From: Streptomyces olivochromogenes
GTDB taxonomy: Bacteria > Actinomycetota > Actinomycetes > Streptomycetales > Streptomycetaceae
DNA: 64,000 bases
Direction of reading: 5' to 3'
Assembly (NCBI RefSeq): GCF_001514115.1
Contig: NZ_KQ948468.1
Location: 203,697-267,696, forward strand
This document shows, in pieces, positions 32,129 through 40,054 of this stretch (its first letter is position 1; each line of letters starts with the position of its first letter). The notes beneath the pieces were generated by a model, which worked only from the letters and a program-made list of their open reading frames with translations, did not search any database and was not told the origin of the DNA. The position numbers and the translations under genes are program-made.

Positions 32129-32753
32129 TCTCGAAGCAGGCCAGCACGTCGTCGGTCGCCGTGATCGTGGCGACCAGGGCGAGCGTGTTGCGGATCAGCG
32201 CGGGGGTGTAGTCGGAGGGCACCCCCGCGATCGCGTCCGCGGGCACCACGGCGTTGTAGCCGCGGTTCACGGCGTCGAACACGGTATTGGGGACGGCCAC
32301 GTTGGCGGAGACTCCGGTCACGACGAGGGTGCGACAGCCCAGGTTGCGCAGCAGCGCGTCGACGTCGGTGCCCGCGAGGGGGGACAGGCCGTGCAGGCGA
32401 CGTACGACGAAGTCCTCCTCGGCGACCTCGATCGGCGGCGCGACGCGGACCGCGGTGGTGCCCGACAGCTGTCGCACGGGCAGCCGTTCGGCCGCGCGGA
32501 ACAGGCGGGCGTTGCGGTTGGCGCCCCGCCCGTCGGGCCGTCGCTCGGCGATCGCGTGGATCACCTGGACGCCGCCGCGGTGGGCACCGGCCACCAGCCG
32601 GGCGATGTTCGCGAGCGCCCCCGACGACCGGGCCTCCTTGGCGAGTTCGGGCAGTGCGCTGTCCGGGCCGACGACACCCTGCTGGCACTCCACGGTCAGC
32701 AGAACGGTCCCGTCCGGGTCGAGGAGTGTGCTGAGCTGTTCACGCGACGGCAT
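32115..32753 (-). CDS. Isochorismatase-fold protein lacking the catalytic triad
   Basis: 212 aa with a clear cysteine-hydrolase/isochorismatase fold, including TVLLTVECQQG (strand 1), FVVRRLHGLSPLAGTD and VVTGVSANVAVPNTVFDAVNRGYNAVVPADAIAG. The canonical triad is Asp, Lys, Cys; aligned by eye these are Glu22, Arg119 and Ala153 here, so nucleophilic catalysis should be lost. It may have a binding or regulatory role, or use different chemistry. Divergent from an FMN-binding split-barrel gene. Confidence 0.85.
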   Translation of the reverse strand: MPSREQLSTLLDPDGTVLLTVECQQGVVGPDSALPELAKEARSSGALANIARLVAGAHRGGVQVIHAIAERRPDGRGANRNARLFRAAERLPVRQLSGTTAVRVAPPIEVAEEDFVVRRLHGLSPLAGTDVDALLRNLGCRTLVVTGVSANVAVPNTVFDAVNRGYNAVVPADAIAGVPSDYTPALIRNTLALVATITATDDVLACFERPRR

Positions 32754-32830
32754 GACTCCCCTTGTCGTCGAGGGTCGGGCGGGCGAGCGTAACGAGCATT
32801 GCGCAAGGACGGAAGACGGCCCATGCTTTT

Positions 32831-32865
32831 CTGACGCACAGTCAGAGGATCTCTGTCGACACAGA
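32831..32865. promoter_or_regulatory. Two inverted repeats in divergent promoter region
   Basis: CTGAC-N5-GTCAG (32831-32845) and TCTGT-N4-ACAGA (32852-32865) lie between the isochorismatase-like gene and the split-barrel gene. Spacing suits a dimeric repressor; identity unknown. Confidence 0.4.
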
Positions 32866-32906
32866 AGATCGACGCACCAGGTCGACATGAAAGAAGAGGT
32901 GACCGC

Positions 32907-33374
32907 ATGACCGTCACTCAGCGCAGGGGTCGGAAGATCATGATGACCCCCGGCGAGCTGGACGAGTTCCTCACCACCCAGCGCACCTGCCGCGTCGCCA
33001 CGGTGTCGAAGGACGGGGCCCCGCATGTGAGCGCGCTCTGGTTCGTCTGGGACGGCACCTCGTTGTGGCTGTACTCCGTGGTACGCAGCAAGCGCTGGAC
33101 GGAGCTGAGCCGCGACCCGCGGGTCGCGGTGGTGATCGACACCGGCGAGGACTACGGGGAGCTGCGCGGCGTCGAGCTGTCCGGCGCGGTGGAGTTCGTG
33201 GGCGAGGTCCCCCGCACCGGGGAGCTGTGCGCCGAACTCGACGTCCCCGAGACCTTGTTCGCCCGCAAGAACTTCGGCCTGGAGGAAATGCCGCACGACG
33301 GCCGCCACGCGTGGGCCCGGCTGACGCCGACAGCCATCGCCTCCTGGGACTTCCGCAAGCTGCCGCCGCTCTAG
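32907..33374 (+). CDS. PPOX-class split-barrel protein (F420/FMN type)
   Basis: 155 aa. Pattern MTPGELDEFLTTQRTCRVATVSKDGAPHVSALWFVWDG (~12-49), LWLYSVVRSKRWTELSRDPRVAVVID, then ARLTPTAIASWDFRKL at the C-terminus. This is the pyridoxamine-5'-phosphate-oxidase-like split barrel, which in actinobacteria often binds F420 or FMN and reduces diverse substrates. AGAGG lies 8 nt before ATG 32907. Divergent to the degenerate isochorismatase. Confidence 0.9.
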   Translation: MTVTQRRGRKIMMTPGELDEFLTTQRTCRVATVSKDGAPHVSALWFVWDGTSLWLYSVVRSKRWTELSRDPRVAVVIDTGEDYGELRGVELSGAVEFVGEVPRTGELCAELDVPETLFARKNFGLEEMPHDGRHAWARLTPTAIASWDFRKLPPL

Positions 33375-33602
33375 AAACGGAACGGTGGGGACCCGCGAGT
33401 CGGCGGCGTCGCGACTCCGTGAGGCGGCGGCGTCGTGGGGCCACCGCAAGCCCCGGTCTCCGCAGGGCACCCGCTCCCCTGCGGGACGTCCGCAAGCTCT
33501 CCCCACCGCGAGACGCCCGCGAGCCACCACGGCAACCGGCCGCGCAGCCGCCGCCCCGCCACCGCCCAGGTCACCGCCCAGGTCACCGCCCCAGGTCGCC
33601 GC

Positions 33603-34505
33603 TCAGCCGACGCTCTCCCCCGCCGCCCGCAGCGCCGCGACCGCCGCTCTGATCGACGGGCGGCGGTCGGCGTCCGCGCGCCAGATCACGTAGACATGCC
33701 GCCGGACGGCCTGCCGCAGCGGCACCGTGACGACTCCGTCCGGCATCGGACGGCGCCCGAGCAACGGCGCGATGCAGACGCCGAGCCCCGCGGCGACCAG
33801 GCCGAGCTGGGTGTGCGTCTCGGCGGCGCGATGGCCGATGTGCGGCTCGACGCCCCGGGAGCGCAACGTGAACATCAGCCACTCGTGGCAGAACTCGCCC
33901 TCGCCCCAGGTGATCCACTCGTCGTCGGCGAAGTCGCCGAGGTCGACCTCCGCGCGGTCCGCGAGCCGGTGGCCGACCGGCATCGCCACGTCGGCCGGGT
34001 CGTCGAGGATCGGGGCCTTGACCAGGCCGTCGGGCAGCGGCATCGGCTTGTTGTACCAGTCGAGCACCACCGCCAGATCGAGGTCGCCCCGGATCACGCC
34101 GGCGACCCCGGCCTCGGGCTCCAGCTCGCTGGAGCGCACCCGCAGCCCGGGGTGATCGGCGCGCAGCGCGGCGAGCGCCGTGGGAAACAGCCCGCGCGCG
34201 GCGGTCGGAAAGGCGGAGAGCCGCAGCTCACCGACGACCTGACCGCGCTGGGCCTCCAGGTCGGACTGGGCGAGCTCGACCTGCGACAGGATGCGCGCGG
34301 CATGCTCGGCGAGCAGCCGCCCGGCATCCGTGAGACGCACCCCGCGCCCGTTCTTGGCGAGCAGCTGCTGCCCCACCTCGCGCTCCAGCTTGGACATCTG
34401 CTGGGAGACGGCCGACGTCGTGACGTGCAGCCCCTCGGCCGCGCCGCTCACCGAGCCGTGCCGGGCGAGGGCGTCGAGGGTGCGCAGACGCTCCAGATTC
34501 AACAT
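33603..34505 (-). CDS. LysR-family transcriptional regulator
   Basis: 300 aa. N-terminal winged helix MLNLERLRTLDALARHGSVSGAAEGLHVTTSAVSQQMSKLERE (1-43) and a LysR substrate-binding domain (~90-290). It begins 75 bp from the divergent EamA transporter gene, and palindromic sites lie between them, so it most likely controls that exporter and itself. TAGCAT lies 7 nt before the ATG (leaderless). Confidence 0.95.
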   Translation of the reverse strand: MLNLERLRTLDALARHGSVSGAAEGLHVTTSAVSQQMSKLEREVGQQLLAKNGRGVRLTDAGRLLAEHAARILSQVELAQSDLEAQRGQVVGELRLSAFPTAARGLFPTALAALRADHPGLRVRSSELEPEAGVAGVIRGDLDLAVVLDWYNKPMPLPDGLVKAPILDDPADVAMPVGHRLADRAEVDLGDFADDEWITWGEGEFCHEWLMFTLRSRGVEPHIGHRAAETHTQLGLVAAGLGVCIAPLLGRRPMPDGVVTVPLRQAVRRHVYVIWRADADRRPSIRAAVAALRAAGESVG

Positions 34506-34536
34506 GTAAGCAATGCTACGAAATACCGCTCGAAAA

Positions 34537-34557
34537 ATCTCGCTTGTGCTACGAGAT
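34537..34557. promoter_or_regulatory. LysR-type operator
   Basis: ATCTCG (34537-34542), 9-bp spacer, CGAGAT (34552-34557): a perfect interrupted palindrome overlapping the -35 (TTGTGC, 34544-34549) of the EamA promoter. Confidence 0.55.
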
Positions 34558-34572
34558 CGTCTGCCTCATCGT
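34544..34572 (+). promoter_or_regulatory. Leaderless promoter of EamA gene
   Basis: -35 TTGTGC (34544-34549), 17-bp spacer, -10 CATCGT (34567-34572), then 7 nt to ATG 34580. Confidence 0.5.
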
Positions 34573-34579
34573 TACGACC

Positions 34580-35515
34580 ATGAGCGCCGTGACCACTCCC
34601 CGAACCGACACCCCCACCGCCGCGACCCCCCGCCGTCGCACCGCCCTCGACTGGCGGATCCGCTTCGGCGCACTCTCGCTGATCTGGGGTTTCAGCTTCC
34701 TGCTCATCAAGGTCGGCACGGAGGGCTACGCGCCGTTCCAAGTCACCTTCGGACGGCTGCTGTTCGGGACGGCGGTGCTCGCGGCGGCGATGGCGGTGAA
34801 GCGGGAGCGGCTGCCGCGCGGGGCCCGCACCTGGGGTCATCTCACGGTCGCGGCCTTCCTGCTCAACGCGCTGCCGTTCTCGCTGTTCGCCTACTCCGAG
34901 CTGACGATCCCGTCCACGCTCGCGGGCATCTGCAACGCGACCTCACCCCTGTGGGGCATGGCCCTGTCCCTGGTCGCCCTCTCCGAGGACCGTCCGACCC
35001 GGCGCAGGGTCGCCGGTCTCGGCATCGGCTTTCTCGGCGTCCTGACGGTCCTCGGTGTCTGGCAGGGCTTCCACGGCCTGGACGCCACGGGCACGCTGAT
35101 GGCCCTGCTGGCCTCGCTGAGCTACCCGATCGGCTGGATCTACGTCCGGCGCACCCTGGCCGGCACCGGCCACTCGCATCTGTCGATGACCGGCGCCCAA
35201 CTGCTGCTCGCCACTGTCCAACTGGCCCTCGTCACCCCGCTGTTCACCGCGCTGCCGAGCCACTTCCCGGTCGTCCCGCTGCTCGCGATCGCCGCTCTGG
35301 GGGCCCTCGGCACGGGCCTGGCCATGCTCGTCCAGTACGGCATCGTCGCCGAGGTCGGCCCGACGACGGCCCAGATGGTCACGTACTTCATCCCGGTGAT
35401 CGCCACCGCCGCGGGCGTCGCGATCCTCGGCGAGTCGCTGAGCTGGTCCACGCCGGTCGGCGCGGTGATCGTCCTCGCCGGCGCCGCGCTCACCCAGGCC
35501 GGGCCGCGCCGCTGA
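34580..35515 (+). CDS. EamA/DMT-family transporter
   Basis: 311 aa with ~10 membrane segments in two EamA repeats (first ~24-150, with LIWGFSFLLIKVG and FGRLLFG; second ~165-300). DMT superfamily exporters move amino acids, nucleosides or drugs out of the cell. Divergent to a LysR regulator. The promoter geometry favours ATG 34580 over the in-frame ATG at 34544. A tandem repeat array begins 15 bp after its stop. Confidence 0.92.
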   Translation: MSAVTTPRTDTPTAATPRRRTALDWRIRFGALSLIWGFSFLLIKVGTEGYAPFQVTFGRLLFGTAVLAAAMAVKRERLPRGARTWGHLTVAAFLLNALPFSLFAYSELTIPSTLAGICNATSPLWGMALSLVALSEDRPTRRRVAGLGIGFLGVLTVLGVWQGFHGLDATGTLMALLASLSYPIGWIYVRRTLAGTGHSHLSMTGAQLLLATVQLALVTPLFTALPSHFPVVPLLAIAALGALGTGLAMLVQYGIVAEVGPTTAQMVTYFIPVIATAAGVAILGESLSWSTPVGAVIVLAGAALTQAGPRR

Positions 35516-35530
35516 CCGCGCCCTCACGGC

Positions 35531-35660
35531 GTACGGACCGACTCAGACGTAACCGCGTACGGACCGACTCAGACGTAACCGCATACGGACCGACTCAGAC
35601 GTAACCGCATACGGACCGACTCAGACGTAACCGCATACGGACCGACTCACACGTACCCGC
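35531..35660 (-). repeat. Five 26-bp tandem repeats spanning a stop codon
   Basis: Copies start at 35531, 35557, 35583, 35609 and 35635. The first four are nearly identical; the fifth is diverged and contains the last codons and stop (TCA on plus, 35647-35649) of the MocR gene. Each copy keeps the TCA, so each carries a duplicated stop. Confidence 0.9.
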
Positions 35661-36978
35661 GTACGGGCGCCGGTCCGACGGCGGAGGCGACGGCGTCCGC
35701 CAGCGGCTCGATGTCGTCCTGGGTCAGAGTCGAGACGGTGATCCGTATCCCGGGCGGCGCGCTCATCCGGAAGCGCGCCCCGGGCGCGACCGCCCAGCCG
35801 GCGTGCAGCAACCGCGCGACCGCTCCCGTCTCGTCCGGGACGGGGATCCACACGTTCATCCCGCTGCGCCCGTACGCCTCGACGCCACGCCGCTTCAGAG
35901 CGTCGATCAGCGCGTCCCGGCGCCGCCCGTACGCCGCCGCCACGGCCGTGACGTCCACCGCGCCGTTCGCCCACAGGTGCGCGACCGCCCGTTGCAGCAG
36001 ATGGCTCACCCAGCCGGGCCCCAGCCGCTGCCGCCCGTGCACCCGGTCCATGGTGACGGGGTCCCCGGTGAGGACGGCCAGCCGCAGGTCGGGGCCGTAG
36101 GCCTTGGCGACGGAGCGTACGAAGACCCAGTTGCGGCTCACCCCGGCCAGCGGGTGCAGCGGCAGGTCGACGATCCGATGCCCGTGGTCGTCCTCGACGA
36201 GCAGGACGTCCGGGTGTTCCTTCAGCACGGAACGCAGGGCACGCGCCCGTGCGGCGCCCACCGCGGCGCCGGTCGGGTTCTGCGCCCGGTCCGTGACGAT
36301 CAGCGCGCGGGCACCGGCCTCCAGGGCATGGCGTACGTCGTCGGGGACCGGGCCCTCGTCGTCGACGCGTACCGCGACCGTGCGCAGCCCGAGCGCCGGG
36401 GCGAGGTCGAACACGCTGCCCCAGCCGGGATCCTCGACGGCGACGGCGTCCCCGGGCTTGAGATGAGCCGCCAGCACGCGCTCGATGGCGTCGAGCGATC
36501 CGGAGGTGACGACGACGGGCCCGTCGGGCACACCGTCCGCGTCGAGGTCGGCGCGCGCGAGTCGCTCCAGCTCCGCCTCGACGGCGGCCTCCCCGTACAT
36601 CACGGGATCCCGGTCCGACCGTCCGGCCGCTGCCGCGAACGCCTCGGCGAGGGAGGGCAGCAGTGCCGGGTCGGGGTTGCCGTCGGCCACGTTCCGCACG
36701 CCCTCCGGCACCTCGACCCGGATGTAGTCGCGTCCCGTCGTGGCGGGCTTCGAGCGGATCCGGCTGCCCCGCCGCCCCGCGGTCTCGATCACCCCGCGTT
36801 CACGCAGGGTGCGATAGGCGGCGGCGACGGTGTTGGGATTCACCCCGAGCCGCTCCGCCAACTCCCGCATCGGCGGCAGCAGTTGCCCCGGTTCGAGGTC
36901 CCCGCTGCCCACCGCACGCTCGACGCTCGCGGAAATGTCCGCTGCGCGACGCCCTTCGATCCGATACTCTTCTAGCAC
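35647..36978 (-). CDS. MocR-type regulator (GntR wHTH fused to aminotransferase fold)
   Basis: 443 aa. GntR winged helix at ~8-76 (RRAADISASVERAVGSGDLEPGQLLPPMRELAERLGVNPNTVAAAYRTL), then a fold-I aminotransferase domain with NPTG (~234-237) and the PLP-binding Lys292 in RSVAKAYGPDLRL. MocR proteins sense PLP or amino compounds and control neighbouring genes. It is divergent from an FMN-binding split-barrel gene, with palindromes between, resembling PdxR-like arrangements. GTG start with CATAAT 7 nt upstream (leaderless). Confidence 0.94.
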   Translation of the reverse strand: MLEEYRIEGRRAADISASVERAVGSGDLEPGQLLPPMRELAERLGVNPNTVAAAYRTLRERGVIETAGRRGSRIRSKPATTGRDYIRVEVPEGVRNVADGNPDPALLPSLAEAFAAAAGRSDRDPVMYGEAAVEAELERLARADLDADGVPDGPVVVTSGSLDAIERVLAAHLKPGDAVAVEDPGWGSVFDLAPALGLRTVAVRVDDEGPVPDDVRHALEAGARALIVTDRAQNPTGAAVGAARARALRSVLKEHPDVLLVEDDHGHRIVDLPLHPLAGVSRNWVFVRSVAKAYGPDLRLAVLTGDPVTMDRVHGRQRLGPGWVSHLLQRAVAHLWANGAVDVTAVAAAYGRRRDALIDALKRRGVEAYGRSGMNVWIPVPDETGAVARLLHAGWAVAPGARFRMSAPPGIRITVSTLTQDDIEPLADAVASAVGPAPVRGYV

Positions 36979-37002
36979 AAAGAAGATTATGCACTAGTGC
37001 AA
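36972..37002. promoter_or_regulatory. MocR operators
   Basis: A perfect 12-bp palindrome TGCACTAGTGCA (36990-37001) overlaps the spacer and -10 of the MocR promoter. Direct half-sites CTAGCACAA (36972-36980) and CTAGTGCAA (36994-37002) are 22 bp apart, two helical turns, as expected for MocR dimers. Confidence 0.65.
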
Positions 37003-37014
37003 TGGAGAACGCAA
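36986..37014 (-). promoter_or_regulatory. Leaderless MocR promoter
   Basis: Minus strand TTGCGT (37014-37009), 17-bp spacer, CATAAT (36991-36986), then 7 nt to the GTG at 36978. The -35 overlaps the start of the divergent gene. Confidence 0.55.
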
Positions 37015-37703
37015 TGTCGGAGACGAGCACTCAGCCCGGGACGACGCGGCCCGCCGCCTACACCCCGACCGATCGCACCGTCCCCACCCGTTCCAAGGAG
37101 CGCGCCGCGTACGACCACGAGCTGGTCCACGCGATACTCGACGAGGGGTACGTCTGCCACCTCGGCTTCGTCCGGGACGGCGCCCCGGTCGTGCTCCCCA
37201 CCCTCTACGGGCGGGTCGGCGAGCGCCTCTACGTCCATGGCTCGACGGGTTCGCGCCCGCTGCGCATGACCGGTCAGGCCGACCCCGGACTGCCCGTCTG
37301 CCTGACCGTGACCCATGTCGACGCTCTGGTCCTGGCCCGCTCCGCCTTCCACCACTCGATGAACTACCGCTCCGTGGTGGTGCACGGCGTGGCCCACCAG
37401 GTGACGGACCCGGACGAGAAGCGGGAGGCCCTGAACGCGCTGGTCGACCAGGTCGTCCCGGGCCGTTCGTACGACTCACGCCCTGCCAACGCCAAGGAGC
37501 TGGCCGCCACCGCCGTGATCCGCCTCGACCTGAACGAGGTCTCCGCGAAGCTGCGCACCGGTGGCGCGAACGACGACGCGGAGGACCTCGCCCTCCCCCA
37601 CTGGACCGGGATCGTCCCCCTCACCAAGGGACACGGCACCCCGATCCCCGCCGACGACCTGGCCCCCGGCATCGAGCTCCCCGACTACCTCGCGACCCTG
37701 TGA
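37014..37703 (+). CDS. Pyridoxamine 5'-phosphate oxidase-family protein (FMN split barrel)
   Basis: 229 aa. YDHELVHAILDEGYVCHLGFVRDGAPVVLPTLYGRVGERLYVHGSTGSRPLR and LTVTHVDALVLARSAFHHSMNYRSVVVHG are typical of the FMN-binding Pyridox_ox_2 group. ATG 37014 has GGAG 6 nt upstream; an in-frame ATG at 37002 is less likely. Divergent to MocR, so its expression may respond to PLP or a related ligand. Reaction unknown. Confidence 0.92.
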   Translation: MSETSTQPGTTRPAAYTPTDRTVPTRSKERAAYDHELVHAILDEGYVCHLGFVRDGAPVVLPTLYGRVGERLYVHGSTGSRPLRMTGQADPGLPVCLTVTHVDALVLARSAFHHSMNYRSVVVHGVAHQVTDPDEKREALNALVDQVVPGRSYDSRPANAKELAATAVIRLDLNEVSAKLRTGGANDDAEDLALPHWTGIVPLTKGHGTPIPADDLAPGIELPDYLATL

Positions 37704-37728
37704 CGACGGGGCAGCCGAGGCAGCCGAA

Positions 37729-37755
37729 GCGCCGGGTGGGGTCACCCCCCGGCGC
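37729..37755. terminator. Bidirectional hairpin terminator
   Basis: GCGCCGGG (37729-37736) pairs with CCCGGCGC (37748-37755), with further GGGTG/CACCC pairing inside, between convergent genes. Confidence 0.7.
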
Positions 37756-37787
37756 CGCGGCCTCAGGCCTCACACCTGCCGCATCCC

Positions 37788-38768
37788 TCAGACGAGCGCC
37801 CGCTCCTCCTCGTGCACCCTCCGTGTGTCGCCCCGGATGCTCCGCGCCTCGGCCACCGCGAGCCCCGCGACCGAACCCAGCATCAACAGGGTGCCCGCGA
37901 GCGTCGTCATGGTCAGTCGTTCGCCGAGCAGACCGACGGCCAGCACGGCCGCGCTCACCGGCTCCAGGAGCATGATCACGGAAACGGTCGCGGACCGGAC
38001 CACGGCGGCGCCCGCGAAGAACAGGGCGTAGGCCAGCGCCGTGGGGACGGCGGCGATGTAGATCAGCAGGACCAGCACATGAGCCGGTCGGGCCGTGTGC
38101 GGGACCAGTCCCTCGGCCAGGCCGAGCGGCAGCAGGCAGACGGTGGTGACGGCGAACGTCCACACCGTCGTACCGGAGCCGTCGGCGCGGCCGTCTCGTC
38201 CCCACCACCGGGTGAGCAGCGTCATCGTGGAGTATCCGGCCGCGGACACGACCGCGAGCGCGACGCCCCAGGGCCGCACCGTGGCTCCCCCGCCGCCCAG
38301 CGCCAGCACCCCGAGCCCGCCGAGCGCCCCGGCGACGGCGGCACTCCCGCCGCGCCCGAGCCGCTCCCCCAGGGTCAGTCGCGCACCCAGGGCGATGAGC
38401 ACGGGTCCGGCGCCGAGGGTGACCACGGTCGCCACCGCGAGTCCGGTGGCCTCGACCGCGGCGAAGTAGGCGGTCTGGAAGACGGCGAGCCCAAGGCCCG
38501 TGACACCGATCCGCAGCGCCTTGCGGCCGAGCGGCTCCCGGGCGGCCGGTACCACCCGTCGGCGCCACCGCCGATGCCGCGGCAGGCGCACGGCGAGCAG
38601 CAGCACGAGTCCGCCCGCGCAGCGCCAGAAGGAGAGGGCGATCGGCCCCATGTCACTGGTCCGGTAGACCAGTGACGCGGCCGCGCCCGCGGTGCCCCAG
38701 GCGGCACCGGCGACGATCAGATAGAGGAGGCCTCGCCCGAGGGGCAGGCCGGAAGCAGTATGCGACAC
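37788..38768 (-). CDS. EamA/DMT-family transporter
   Basis: 326 aa from GTG 38768 (GGAG 8 nt upstream). Ten membrane segments with two EamA repeats: LIVAGAAWGTAGAAASL, FWRCAGGLVLLLAV, TLGAGPVLIALGARLTLGERLGRGG, and in the second half MLLEPVSAAVLAVGLLGERLTMTTLAG. Probable exporter of small metabolites. Lies downstream of another EamA gene on the same strand, separated by a hairpin. Confidence 0.92.
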   Translation of the reverse strand: MSHTASGLPLGRGLLYLIVAGAAWGTAGAAASLVYRTSDMGPIALSFWRCAGGLVLLLAVRLPRHRRWRRRVVPAAREPLGRKALRIGVTGLGLAVFQTAYFAAVEATGLAVATVVTLGAGPVLIALGARLTLGERLGRGGSAAVAGALGGLGVLALGGGGATVRPWGVALAVVSAAGYSTMTLLTRWWGRDGRADGSGTTVWTFAVTTVCLLPLGLAEGLVPHTARPAHVLVLLIYIAAVPTALAYALFFAGAAVVRSATVSVIMLLEPVSAAVLAVGLLGERLTMTTLAGTLLMLGSVAGLAVAEARSIRGDTRRVHEEERALV

Positions 38769-38906
38769 GTGTTTCTCTCCGCGGATACGCGCGGCCGCGC
38801 ACAAGGCAGCCGCGCAGAAGTTCGGGAAGGACCACGTCGCAGCCCGTGCCGAGCGGGCAGGGGCGTACGGGAAGGTCCTCGGACTTCTTCTGCGGGCAGC
38901 GCCGTG

Positions 38907-38929
38907 CCACCCGGCACCACGCCGGGTGG
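38907..38929 (-). terminator. Hairpin between two EamA genes
   Basis: CCACCCGGC (38907-38915), loop ACCAC, GCCGGGTGG (38921-38929). It follows the upstream EamA stop (38998) on the minus strand. Confidence 0.7.
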
Positions 38930-38997
38930 GAACTCCGCGGGGCCCGCCTCAGGCGGCCGGAGGCGGCAGAACGAGCGTCGAAGGCATGATCAGCACC

Positions 38998-40002
38998 TTA
39001 GACGGCGGTCCCGTGGGCCGACAACTCCCTTTCGGCGCCGCTCCCGCCGCTCGCGACCGGCCCGTCCGAGGGCTTCGAGGGCGCCGACGACTGTGCGATG
39101 AACGCTCCGACCAGCACCACCGCACCGCCGACGATCTGCGGCGCCGAGAGATGCTCGCCGAGCAGGACCCAGGCGAGCACCGTCGCGATGACCGCCTCCA
39201 GGCAGGCCACGACGCCCGCGACCTGCGGGGAGAGCCTGCGCACGGAGAGCACTCCGGTGACGTAGGCGACGACGGTCGCGATCAGCACGATCCAGCCGAG
39301 CAGCAGGGAGGCGGCGACGGAGGTGCCGTTCATGTCCGCGCTGCCCCCGAGCAGCGACCAGTCCATGGTCCAGGGACGTGCGACGACCGTCAGCACGACG
39401 GTGCCGACGAGCAGGCCGTACGCGATGACGCCGAGGGGGTCCGGTGCCTCCTCGCCCGCGTCGCTGCCCTGGTCGGACAGGACGAAGTAACCGACCTGGC
39501 AGCAGGCCGCGCCCAGCGCGAGCAGCAGCCCGACGACGTCGAAGCTCAGTCCGGACCACACCTGGACGACACAGGCGAGCCCGCCGACCGCGAGGACGAC
39601 CCCGAGCGCCGCGGCGCGGGTCACGGGCCGGCGCTGCACGAACCGCACCCAGCCGAGGACGAGCGCCGGCGCCAGGTACTCGACGAGCAGTGCGACACCG
39701 ACGGGGATGCGGGAGATCGCGGCGAAGTAGCAGGCCTGGACGCCCGCCACGGCGAGCAGCCCGAACCCGACGAGCAGAGCGGGACGCCGCCGTACGAGAG
39801 CGCGATGGCGCACGGCCAGCGGCAGCATCACCAGCGCGGCGCCCGCGACCCGCAGCCACACCACGTGGAGCGGGTCGAGCCCTGCCTCGATCAGCGGCTT
39901 CGCCGCGACACCCGATCCGCCGAAGGCGACCGCCGACGCGAGCGCGAGGCCCAGCCCGACGCCCTTCCCACGGTTGTCCGGACTGCCCTGAGAGGTATGC
40001 AC
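38998..40002 (-). CDS. EamA/DMT-family transporter
   Basis: 334 aa from GTG 40002. Two EamA repeats: LASAVAFGGSGVAAKPLIEAGL, ALLVEYLAPALVLGWVRFVQRRPV, and later ACLEAVIATVLAWVLLGEHLSAPQIVGGAVVLVGAF. The start is set by a leaderless promoter: GTGACG, 17-bp spacer, CATCAT, then 6 nt to GTG 40002. The C-terminal ~25 residues are a Ser/Pro/Gly-rich cytoplasmic tail. Substrate unknown. Confidence 0.92.
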   Translation of the reverse strand: MHTSQGSPDNRGKGVGLGLALASAVAFGGSGVAAKPLIEAGLDPLHVVWLRVAGAALVMLPLAVRHRALVRRRPALLVGFGLLAVAGVQACYFAAISRIPVGVALLVEYLAPALVLGWVRFVQRRPVTRAAALGVVLAVGGLACVVQVWSGLSFDVVGLLLALGAACCQVGYFVLSDQGSDAGEEAPDPLGVIAYGLLVGTVVLTVVARPWTMDWSLLGGSADMNGTSVAASLLLGWIVLIATVVAYVTGVLSVRRLSPQVAGVVACLEAVIATVLAWVLLGEHLSAPQIVGGAVVLVGAFIAQSSAPSKPSDGPVASGGSGAERELSAHGTAV

Positions 40003-40054
40003 CGGCACATGATGACAGGCGAAGACATGAGCGTCACCCCCAATGGCACCTGTC

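Noticed and set aside
33375..33602. Repetitive C/G-rich spacer after the split-barrel gene
   Set aside because: Irregular CACCGCCCAGGT-like runs without regular period; no ORF or hairpin strong enough to call.
38769..38997. Possible leader peptide or attenuator before the EamA gene at 37788
   Set aside because: A minus-strand frame exists but is Arg/Pro-rich and out of register; the 38907-38929 hairpin is better explained as a terminator of the upstream gene.
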